A stretch of DNA of 64,000 nt. Source: Acidovorax sp. Root219 (GTDB taxonomy: Bacteria; Pseudomonadota; Gammaproteobacteria; Burkholderiales; Burkholderiaceae_C). Below, one piece after another: positions 1 through 6,612 of this stretch; position 1 is the first letter of the stretch; the number at the start of each line of letters is the position of its first letter. The notes under the pieces were generated by a model, which saw only the letters and a program-made list of their open reading frames with translations, searched no databases and had not been told where the DNA came from. The stretch spans positions 33,823 through 97,822 of the forward strand of contig NZ_LMIJ01000010.1 of the NCBI RefSeq assembly GCF_001428665.1, given 5' to 3'. Made by a program: the position numbers and the translations under genes.

Positions 1-19
1 GCGAAAGATTCTCAGCCTC

Positions 20-475
20 TCAGTTCTTGCGCGGCATGTCCAGCGTGAGCATGGCCGGGCCGCCCACATCGGCACCCAGTTGCGCCTGGCGCGGGCCGAG
101 GGACTGCAAGACCATGCCGGAGTCCACCAGGGTGCCCACGCGGAAGGTTTTGGGCGGCTTGCCGTCTACCGCGATCAGCGCGGCACCGCCTCCACTCTGG
201 CGCCCGGACAGCACGCCAATCAGGGCAAAGCGGCTGGCCAGCGAGGCCACTGGCGCCGCCACGGCGGCCACCGCGCCGGCCGGCACGGCGCCCAGCACCC
301 GGGCGACCGCCTGGGCATCGGGCACCGCCGACATGGAGGCCATCGCCGGAACGGCTTGCGCGACCGGCCGGTTCGACAGGCGCAGGCCCCAATAGGCCAC
401 GCTGGCGCCCGCGGCGACCCAGAACGCCAGAGTCCCCAGGCGCACGCCCCATTTGCTGTATGAATTGGTCACCAT
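20..475 (-). CDS. gspC: Type II secretion system protein GspC
   Basis: Inner-membrane component of the type II secretion system that links the cytoplasmic assembly platform to the secretin. The 151-residue product has one N-terminal membrane segment at about residues 12-30, a Pro/Ala-rich linker, and a homology-region domain (FALIGVLSG, VDGKPPKTFRVG). It ends soon after that domain, so it lacks the C-terminal PDZ or coiled-coil module of longer GspC proteins. The chosen ATG at 475 gives MVTNSYSKWG directly before the membrane segment; an upstream in-frame start would overlap the divergent gspG leader. It is transcribed away from the rest of the operon. Family assignment is firm. Confidence 0.87.
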   Translation of the reverse strand: MVTNSYSKWGVRLGTLAFWVAAGASVAYWGLRLSNRPVAQAVPAMASMSAVPDAQAVARVLGAVPAGAVAAVAAPVASLASRFALIGVLSGRQSGGGAALIAVDGKPPKTFRVGTLVDSGMVLQSLGPRQAQLGADVGGPAMLTLDMPRKN

Positions 476-522
476 GCGGGGATTATGATTCACCCGATAC
501 GACCCTAGCGAGACCGCCTGCA

Positions 523-987
523 GTGAACACTCTTTCTTTCCTGTCTTCCTCCGCCTCCCTGGGCTCCGCACGCCGCAGCCTGGCCCGGGGTTTCACCCTG
601 ATCGAGCTGATGGTGGTGGTGGTCATCATCGGCGTGCTGGCCGCGCTGATCGTGCCCAACGTGCTCGACCGCGCCGACGACGCGCGCAGCACTGCCGCCA
701 AGACGGACATCACCAACATCATGCAGGCGCTCAAGCTGTACCGGCTGGACAACCAGCGCTACCCCACGCCCGAGCAGGGCCTGCAGGCGCTGGTGGCCAA
801 GCCCACGTCCGGCCCGGTTCCCGGCAACTGGAAGCTGTACCTCGAAAAGCTCAACAACGACCCCTGGGGCCGCCCTTACCAGTACCTGAACCCCGGCATC
901 AAGGGCGAGATCGATGTGATGTCCTTCGGTGCCGATGGGCAGTCGGGCGGCGAAGGCAAGGATGCCGATATCGGCAGCTGGCAGTAA
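523..987 (+). CDS. gspG: Type II secretion major pseudopilin GspG
   Basis: Main subunit of the periplasmic pseudopilus that pushes substrates through the secretin. A basic leader ends in ARG, followed by the prepilin peptidase site and a mature N-terminus FTLIELMVVV with Glu at +5. The C-terminal part has the calcium-binding GspG signature (DPWGRPYQYLNPG, then MSFGADGQSGGEG). I chose the GTG at 523, which gives a 22-residue leader; the ATG at 460 would run into the divergent gspC gene. First gene of the plus-strand operon. Length (154 residues) is usual for the family. Confidence 0.92.
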   Translation: MNTLSFLSSSASLGSARRSLARGFTLIELMVVVVIIGVLAALIVPNVLDRADDARSTAAKTDITNIMQALKLYRLDNQRYPTPEQGLQALVAKPTSGPVPGNWKLYLEKLNNDPWGRPYQYLNPGIKGEIDVMSFGADGQSGGEGKDADIGSWQ

Positions 988-996
988 GGATGTTGG

Positions 997-1164
997 CCCC
1001 CACGGTCGCGCACTGCGTGTCGCTCCCTGCCCCCCAGGGGGGCCGGGCCTTGCTTGGGGCGGCCCGGCGCAAGGCCGGTGCCCCCACGCTCCCGCACTTC
1101 GTGTCGTCGCTGCCCCCCGAGGGGGCCGGGCCTTGCTTGGGGCGGCCCGGCGCTGCGGCCGGCC
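997..1164. repeat. Two tandem 84-bp GC-rich repeat units
   Basis: Two imperfect copies start at 997 and 1081 with an 84-bp period. They share a C-run, a CGCACT-CGTGTCG block, a C6/G5 inverted repeat, and a 26-base block that is identical in both copies. That block contains the arms GCCGGGCC and GGCCCGGC around an 11-base loop. The unit lies between gspG and gspH inside the operon, where its hairpins could affect mRNA stability or read-through. I infer a genus- or family-level intergenic repeat; no third copy was noticed in the window. Confidence 0.8.
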
Positions 1165-1265
1165 GCCCTCGGCTGGTGCTGTGACCGTTGCAACGGCGCC
1201 CCATGCACACCGTTGACGCCTGCGATGATGCTGCGAGCACTGTGTGCCCGGCATTCCAAACACCC

Positions 1266-1691
1266 ATGACACGCCGTGCACGTGGATTCACGATGCTCGA
1301 ATTGCTGGTGGTCATCAGCATCATGGCGCTGGCGACGGCGGGTATTTCGCTGGCGCTGCGCGACAACGGGCAGACGCAGCTCGAGCGCGAGGCGGCGCGG
1401 CTGGCTGCCCTGCTCGAATCGGGGCGGGCGCAGTCGCGGGCCAGTGGCGTGCCGGTGCGCTGGCGCGGCGGGCCGCAGGGTTTCAATTTCGAGGGGCTGC
1501 CGCCCGAGGCGCTGCCGCACCAGTGGCTGGCCACCGGCACCCTGGTGCGCGGCAATGCCATCCTGCTGCTCGGGCCCGAGCCGGTGATCGGGGCGCAGCA
1601 GGTGCTGCTCACGCACCAGGACCACCCCGACCAGGCCCTGCGCGTGGTGACGGACGGGCTGCGGCCTTTCAGTGTGGAGTCGGTGCAATGA
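1266..1691 (+). CDS. gspH: Type II secretion minor pseudopilin GspH
   Basis: Minor pseudopilin thought to sit near the tip or within the shaft of the pseudopilus. The ATG at 1266 gives a short basic leader MTRRARG followed by FTMLELLVVISI, with the cleavage Gly and Glu+5 conserved. Upstream in-frame ATGs at 1188 and 1203 would make an atypically long leader and reach into the repeat region. Product is 141 residues with little conserved beyond the N-terminal helix, as is usual for GspH. Its stop overlaps the gspI start in ATGA. Confidence 0.85.
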   Translation: MTRRARGFTMLELLVVISIMALATAGISLALRDNGQTQLEREAARLAALLESGRAQSRASGVPVRWRGGPQGFNFEGLPPEALPHQWLATGTLVRGNAILLLGPEPVIGAQQVLLTHQDHPDQALRVVTDGLRPFSVESVQ

Positions 1692-2062
1692 CCCGCACTC
1701 CCATGAACACGCACCAGCAGGGGTTCACGCTGGTGGAGGTGCTGGTGGCCCTGAGCATCGTGGCGATTGCGCTGATGGCGGGGCTGCAGTCCACGAATGC
1801 CCTCACGCGCAATGCGCTGCGCCAGTCCGACATCGTGCTGGCACAGCTGTGCGCCGAGAACGAACTGGTGCGCACGCGCCTGTCGCGCCAGATGCCCAGC
1901 GTGGGTGACAGCACCCAGCCCTGCGAGCAGGCGGGCCGGCGCTTTGACGTGCGCCTGATCGTGCGGCCCACGCCCAACCCGAGCTTTCGGCGGGTGGATG
2001 CGCAGGTGCTCGACGGCGAAAACTCCGTCCTGCGCATATCGACCATCCTGGGGCGCTATTGA
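1688..2062 (+). CDS. gspI: Type II secretion minor pseudopilin GspI
   Basis: Minor pseudopilin that with GspJ and GspK forms the tip complex starting pseudopilus assembly. The 124-residue product has a short leader ending QQG before FTLVEVLVALSIVAIAL, a standard class III pilin site. The ATG overlaps the gspH stop by 4 bases, indicating translational coupling. The body contains Cys residues (AQLCAEN and QPCEQAG) and a C-terminal beta region (FDVRLIVRPTPNP) typical of GspI. Confidence 0.87.
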   Translation: MTRTPMNTHQQGFTLVEVLVALSIVAIALMAGLQSTNALTRNALRQSDIVLAQLCAENELVRTRLSRQMPSVGDSTQPCEQAGRRFDVRLIVRPTPNPSFRRVDAQVLDGENSVLRISTILGRY

Positions 2063-2064
2063 CC

Positions 2065-2796
2065 ATGCGCTCCAGGCCCATGACCCACCCTGCGCGCCTC
2101 TCTGTGCCACCAGGCCGCGAGCGCAGCCCGTTGCCGGCGGCATCGGGCGGCTTCACGCTGATCGAACTGCTGGTCGCCATTGCGCTGATGTCCATCCTGG
2201 CCATCATGAGCTGGCGCGGCATCGACGGCATGGTGCGCGCGCAGGAGCAGACGCGCCTGCGCGCCGATGAGATGCTGGTGATCCAGTCGGCCCTGGGGCA
2301 GTGGGGCGCCGACCTCGACGCCATCCTGCCGCTGGCCAGCACCACCCCGATGGACTGGGACGGGCAGGTGCTGCGCATCACGCGCCGCACCACGGCCGTG
2401 CCCGACGAAGGCGCGCTGGTGGTGGCCTGGACCCGGCGTGATGCGCCGGGCGTGGAGGGCGGCGGCCAGTGGGTGCGCTGGCAGTCCCCGCCCGTGCGCA
2501 ACCGAACCGAATGGCAGCAGGCCTGGCAACAGGCCGAGCAGTGGGCGCGCACGCCCGACGAACAGGCCCGGCGCTACGAGATCAGCCTGGTGCCCATCAC
2601 CAACTGGCAGCTGTTCTATTTCCGCGGCGGCGCCTGGTCCAACCCGCTGTCGAGCGCCGGGCAGACCGCAGGCACCCCGGCCTCCACCTTGCCCGATGGG
2701 GTGCGGCTGCAGATCACGCTGTCACCCGGCCAGGCACTGAGCGGCGCCATCGTGCGCGACTGGGTCAACCCGACACTGGGTGGGGGACGCACCTGA
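2065..2796 (+). CDS. gspJ: Type II secretion minor pseudopilin GspJ
   Basis: Minor pseudopilin of the GspI-J-K tip complex. The product has a leader of roughly 29 residues ending ASGG, then FTLIELLVAIALMSILA, and a long soluble domain with a late aromatic strand (WQLFYFRGGAWSNPLSS), as in other GspJ proteins. The start is uncertain between TTG 2059, ATG 2065 and ATG 2080; I took 2065, just past the gspI stop. Length of 243 residues is slightly long because of the leader. Confidence 0.87.
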   Translation: MRSRPMTHPARLSVPPGRERSPLPAASGGFTLIELLVAIALMSILAIMSWRGIDGMVRAQEQTRLRADEMLVIQSALGQWGADLDAILPLASTTPMDWDGQVLRITRRTTAVPDEGALVVAWTRRDAPGVEGGGQWVRWQSPPVRNRTEWQQAWQQAEQWARTPDEQARRYEISLVPITNWQLFYFRGGAWSNPLSSAGQTAGTPASTLPDGVRLQITLSPGQALSGAIVRDWVNPTLGGGRT

Positions 2797-3794
2797 TGCG
2801 CCGCGCACCGAACATCCGGCAACGGCGAACGCTGGCCCAGCGCGGCGCGGCGCTGCTCGCGGCCATGCTCACAGTGACGCTGGTGGCCACGTTTGCCGCC
2901 GCCTCCCTGTGGCAGCAGTGGCGCGCCATCGAGGTCGAGACCGCCGAGCGCGCCCGCGTGCAGGCCGCCTGGATACTGGTGGGGGCGCTGGACTGGTCGC
3001 GCCTGATCCTGCGCGAAGACGGCCGAGCCGGCGGTGCCGACCACCTGGCCGAGCCCTGGGCGGTGCCGCTGCAGGAAGCCCGGCTGTCCAGCTTCCTCGC
3101 GGCCGAGCGCGGCGTGGCGCAGGTGGAAGACGCCAGCACCGACACCACCGATGCCTTTCTCTCGGGGCAGATCACCGACCTGCAGTCGCGCCTGAACATC
3201 ACCAGCCTGGCCGAAGGTGGGCAGGTGCAGGCCGGGGCCTTGAAGCAGTTCACCCGGCTGTTCGAGCGGCTGGGGCTGCCCTCGCAGGAGCTGGCGCTGC
3301 TGCTGGAAAACCTGCGCAAGGCCCAGGCCCGCACGGGGGCCGATGGCAGCGCCCCGCTCATGCCGCAGACAGTATCTCAGCTGGGCTGGCTGGGGCTGTC
3401 GCCGCCCACCGTGGCGGCGTTGCTGCCGCATGTCACCATCCTGCCGGTGCGCACACCGGTCAACCTCAACACGGCGGGCATCGACGTGGTCTGGGCCAGC
3501 ATCGACGGGCTGGACATGGCCGGTGCCCAGAAGCTGGTGCAGGCCCGCGAATCGAAACATTTCCGCTCCATGGCCGAAGTGGTCGAGGTGCTGGGCAAGG
3601 TCCCGTTCGACACCAATGACCTGGCCATCGCCTCGGCCTATTTCGAGGTACGGGGCCGGCTGCGCATGGACAACACCACTGTGGACGAGCGCTCCCTGGT
3701 CCGCAAGCTGGGCCTGGAAGTGACGACGCTGTGGCGGGAACGCGGCGCTTTCGACCGGGACACTGCCGCCCCGGCGCAACAGGGCCTGCGCTGA
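2796..3794 (+). CDS. gspK: Type II secretion minor pseudopilin GspK
   Basis: Largest minor pseudopilin, which caps the pseudopilus tip. The ATG overlaps the last base of gspJ. The N-terminus has a basic leader ending QRG, then AALLAAMLTVTLVATFAAA, without the Glu at +5, as is normal for GspK. The body holds a long alpha insertion (residues about 90-230) and the conserved NLNTAGIDVVWA and SMAEVVEVLGKVPF helix-hairpin-like segments. Length is 332 residues, typical of the family. Followed by a 50-base gap before gspL. Confidence 0.9.
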   Translation: MRRAPNIRQRRTLAQRGAALLAAMLTVTLVATFAAASLWQQWRAIEVETAERARVQAAWILVGALDWSRLILREDGRAGGADHLAEPWAVPLQEARLSSFLAAERGVAQVEDASTDTTDAFLSGQITDLQSRLNITSLAEGGQVQAGALKQFTRLFERLGLPSQELALLLENLRKAQARTGADGSAPLMPQTVSQLGWLGLSPPTVAALLPHVTILPVRTPVNLNTAGIDVVWASIDGLDMAGAQKLVQARESKHFRSMAEVVEVLGKVPFDTNDLAIASAYFEVRGRLRMDNTTVDERSLVRKLGLEVTTLWRERGAFDRDTAAPAQQGLR

Positions 3795-3844
3795 ATGCGC
3801 GCAGCCCTCCCAGCACACCCTAAAATGGCCCGCACTACCCGCCC

Positions 3845-5098
3845 ATGAGCACGCTGATACTTTCCCTGCCGCCCTCCCTTCCGGGGATATCGACCCAGTA
3901 CGGCTATACGCTGACTGCGGACGGGCACACCGCACAGCGCCACGCGCTCACCGAGGCCGCCCTGCTGCCCGAGACCGCGCGCCCCGGCGAGGTCGTGGCC
4001 GTGGTGCCGATAGAGGCGCTGTCCTGGCAAAAGGTGCAGTTGCCGCCCGGACTGCCCCTGGGGGCCAGCCAGCAGACGCCGCGCCTGCGCTCGGTGCTGG
4101 ACGGCCTGCTCGAAGACCGCCTGCTCGACGACACGGCCCAGCTGCACTTTGCGCTGCAACCGGGCGCCCAGGCCGGCGTGCCGGTGTGGGTGGCCGTGTG
4201 CGACCGCGCCTGGCTGCGCGCCCACCTGCAGGCCCTGGAGGCCGCAGGCCGGCGCGTGTCCCGCGTGGTGCCCGAGTTCGCGCCCGGCCCCACGGCCAGT
4301 GGCGGCCCCGAGGTGTCGGCCATCGGCACGGCGGACGACCCCCAGTTGATCCTGTGCGGGCTGGGCGCCGACCAGGGGATTTCGGTGCTGCCCCTGACGC
4401 CGGCCACGCTGGCCTTGGCAGGCCTTGGCGCTGCCGGCAGCGATGCGCCCCCCGCCCCCTTGCGCGCCGACCCGGCCGTGGCGGAACTGGCCGAACGCGC
4501 CCTGGGCCACCCGGTGGACCTGCACACGGCCAGCGCCCGCGCCCTGGACGCCGCCCGCGGCGACTGGGACCTGGCGCAGTTCGACCTGTCCAGCACCAGC
4601 CGTTCGCGCGCCCTGCGCAAGGCCGGCGGCGTGCTGAGCGCCCTGCTGTACGCCCCCCAGTGGCGCGCAGCGCGCTGGGCGCTGGGCGTGCTCGTACTGG
4701 CGCACCTGGCGGGCCTGAACGTCTGGGCCTGGCAGGAGAGGCAGGCCTTGGCCGCCAAACAGACCAGCCTGCGCAGCACCTTCACGCAGACCTTCCCGCA
4801 GGTGCAGGCCGTGATCGCCCCCCTGGAGCAGATGGAACGCGAGATGGCGCTGCTGCGCCAGGCGTCCGGCAGCTTCTCGCCGCGCGACCTGGAGCCCATG
4901 ATGGCCGCTGCCGGCAGCGTGCTGCCCGATGGCCGCATCCCTACCGGCCTGGAATTCACCACCGGCGAGCTGCGCCTGCGCGGCCTGCCGCTTGCACCCC
5001 AAGAGGAACCCGTGCTCACCACCCGACTGCGGGCTGCCGGCTACACCGGCCGCCTGGACGATGGCAGCCTGGTGCTGCGTGCGGAGACCGCCCCATGA
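3845..5098 (+). CDS. gspL: Type II secretion assembly platform protein GspL
   Basis: Bitopic inner-membrane protein whose cytoplasmic domain binds the ATPase GspE and whose periplasmic domain pairs with GspM. The 417-residue product has a large actin-like cytoplasmic region (about 1-275), one membrane segment near residues 278-298 (WALGVLVLAHLAGLNVWAW) and a periplasmic ferredoxin-like C-terminus. Starts ATG after a 50-base gap behind gspK and overlaps gspM by 4 bases. Sequence is very Ala/Pro-rich, but fold order and position identify it well. Confidence 0.88.
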   Translation: MSTLILSLPPSLPGISTQYGYTLTADGHTAQRHALTEAALLPETARPGEVVAVVPIEALSWQKVQLPPGLPLGASQQTPRLRSVLDGLLEDRLLDDTAQLHFALQPGAQAGVPVWVAVCDRAWLRAHLQALEAAGRRVSRVVPEFAPGPTASGGPEVSAIGTADDPQLILCGLGADQGISVLPLTPATLALAGLGAAGSDAPPAPLRADPAVAELAERALGHPVDLHTASARALDAARGDWDLAQFDLSSTSRSRALRKAGGVLSALLYAPQWRAARWALGVLVLAHLAGLNVWAWQERQALAAKQTSLRSTFTQTFPQVQAVIAPLEQMEREMALLRQASGSFSPRDLEPMMAAAGSVLPDGRIPTGLEFTTGELRLRGLPLAPQEEPVLTTRLRAAGYTGRLDDGSLVLRAETAP

Positions 5099-5772
5099 GC
5101 CAGCTCGCCCCCTTGAAAACCCAATGGCAGGCCATGGCCCCGCGCGAACAGAACTTCGTGCTGGGTGCTGCCGCCCTGGTGGGCCTGGCCCTGGTGTGGT
5201 GGGTGGCCATTTCACCGGCCCTGCAGACCTTGCGCACCGCCCCCAAGCGCCACGCCGAACTGGACACGCAGCTGCAGCGCATGCGCAGCCTGCAGGCCGA
5301 GGCTCAGCAGTTGCAGGCCGCACCGCGCAACAGCACGGGCGACCCTACCGGCGCCCTGCGCAACGGCCTGACCCAGCGCATGGGCACAGCCGCCCAGCTC
5401 AACGTGACCGGCGACCGTGCCACCGTGACGCTCAAGGCCGCCCCTGCCGATGCCCTGGCGCAGTGGCTGGCCCTGGCGCGCAGCAATGCCCGAGCCGTGC
5501 CCATCGAGGCGCGCCTGACCCGCACTGCCAACCCGACCACGCCCGCAACGACAACAGGCAATGCCCGCCCGGCCCCGCAAGGCCCCGCCGCGGCGCCGGC
5601 CTTACCGGCACTGGGAGCGGGGGCCGTGCCCTCAGGCTCGCTGATGCCGCCGATTCCCGGCAACATGCCCGCCATGGGCGCCAACCCCGTACAGGGCAAC
5701 GCACCTGAGGGCTCTGCCCCCGGGACCCCGCGCTGGGACGGCACGCTGGTGCTGGCCCTGCCTGCACGGTGA
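5095..5772 (+). CDS. gspM: Type II secretion assembly platform protein GspM
   Basis: Inner-membrane partner of GspL. The 225-residue product has a short cytoplasmic N-terminus with MAPREQNFVLGAAALVG, which is characteristic of GspM, then a membrane segment (about 22-40), a coiled-coil stretch (LDTQLQRMRSLQAEAQQLQ) and a ferredoxin-like domain. An Ala/Pro/Gly-rich tail follows (about 150-210), longer than in classical GspM. It overlaps gspL at the start and gspN at the end, both by 4 bases. Confidence 0.87.
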   Translation: MSQLAPLKTQWQAMAPREQNFVLGAAALVGLALVWWVAISPALQTLRTAPKRHAELDTQLQRMRSLQAEAQQLQAAPRNSTGDPTGALRNGLTQRMGTAAQLNVTGDRATVTLKAAPADALAQWLALARSNARAVPIEARLTRTANPTTPATTTGNARPAPQGPAAAPALPALGAGAVPSGSLMPPIPGNMPAMGANPVQGNAPEGSAPGTPRWDGTLVLALPAR

Positions 5773-6608
5773 CCCCCACGGAACGCCCCGTGTCCCCCAC
5801 CCGCAGCACACGCACCTCCTCGCGCACCACCGGTGCCGTACCGCGCTCGCCCTGGGGCTGGGCGGTGGGCGGCGCCCTGGCCGGCCTGCTGCCTGCGCTG
5901 GTGGTCTTTGCCCCGGCGCAATGGCTGGCGCAGGGCCTGGCCCGGGCCACGGGTGGGCAACTGCTGCTGTCGGAAGCGCGTGGCACGGTCTGGAGTGGCT
6001 CTGCTCAATTGGTCCTGACCGGCGGCACCGCCAGCCAGGACCGCACGGCGCTGCCCGGGCGCCTGCAATGGACATTGCGCCCCACCCTGAATGGCGTGCG
6101 CGCACAGGTGCAGGCCCCCTGCTGCACCGCGCAGCCGCTGCAGGCGCGGCTGGCGCTGGGCCTCTCGCAACTGCGCCTGACGGTGGGCGATGGCCAGAGC
6201 AACTGGCCCGCCGCATTGCTCTCGGGCCTGGGCACTCCCTGGAACACGCTGCAGCCGCAAGGCCAGCTGGTGCTGCAGACCCAGGGGCTGCAAGCCGCCT
6301 GGCAGGCCGGCCGCATGGTGCTGGACGGCAAGGTGCAGCTCGATGCGCTGGACATGTCCTCGCGCCTGTCCACCCTGCGCCCCATGGGCAGCTACCGGCT
6401 GGCCGTGCAGGGTGGCGAGGTGCCCATCCTGACCTTGACCACCCTGAGCGGCCACCTGCAATTGAGCGGCACCGGCCAATGGGTAGGCCAGCGCCTGCGC
6501 TTTGCGGGCGAGGCCAGTGCAGCGCCCGACCGCGAAGCGGCGCTCACCAATCTTCTGAACATCATCGGACGGCGCAACGGCGCGCGCTCCCTCATCACCG
6601 TGGGTTGA
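5769..6608 (+). CDS. gspN: Type II secretion system protein GspN
   Basis: GspN is an accessory inner-membrane-anchored component found in only some type II systems; its exact role is not settled. The product has an N-terminal membrane segment at about residues 30-55 and a periplasmic region. Recognisable stretches are the motif RGTVWSGSAQLVLTGG and repeated beta-rich segments such as LRPMGSYRLAVQGG. The GTG start overlaps the gspM stop by 4 bases; a second GTG at 5790 is possible. Position between gspM and gspD supports the call. Confidence 0.83.
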   Translation: MTPTERPVSPTRSTRTSSRTTGAVPRSPWGWAVGGALAGLLPALVVFAPAQWLAQGLARATGGQLLLSEARGTVWSGSAQLVLTGGTASQDRTALPGRLQWTLRPTLNGVRAQVQAPCCTAQPLQARLALGLSQLRLTVGDGQSNWPAALLSGLGTPWNTLQPQGQLVLQTQGLQAAWQAGRMVLDGKVQLDALDMSSRLSTLRPMGSYRLAVQGGEVPILTLTTLSGHLQLSGTGQWVGQRLRFAGEASAAPDREAALTNLLNIIGRRNGARSLITVG

Positions 6609-6612
6609 CCCT

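Noticed and set aside
1-19. Possible end of a gene at the left edge
   Set aside because: Too short to assign; gspF might lie further left, but nothing in these 19 bases shows it.
476-571. Upstream in-frame extension of gspC to an ATG at 571
   Set aside because: It would add 32 polar residues before the membrane anchor and overlap the leader of the divergent gspG gene.
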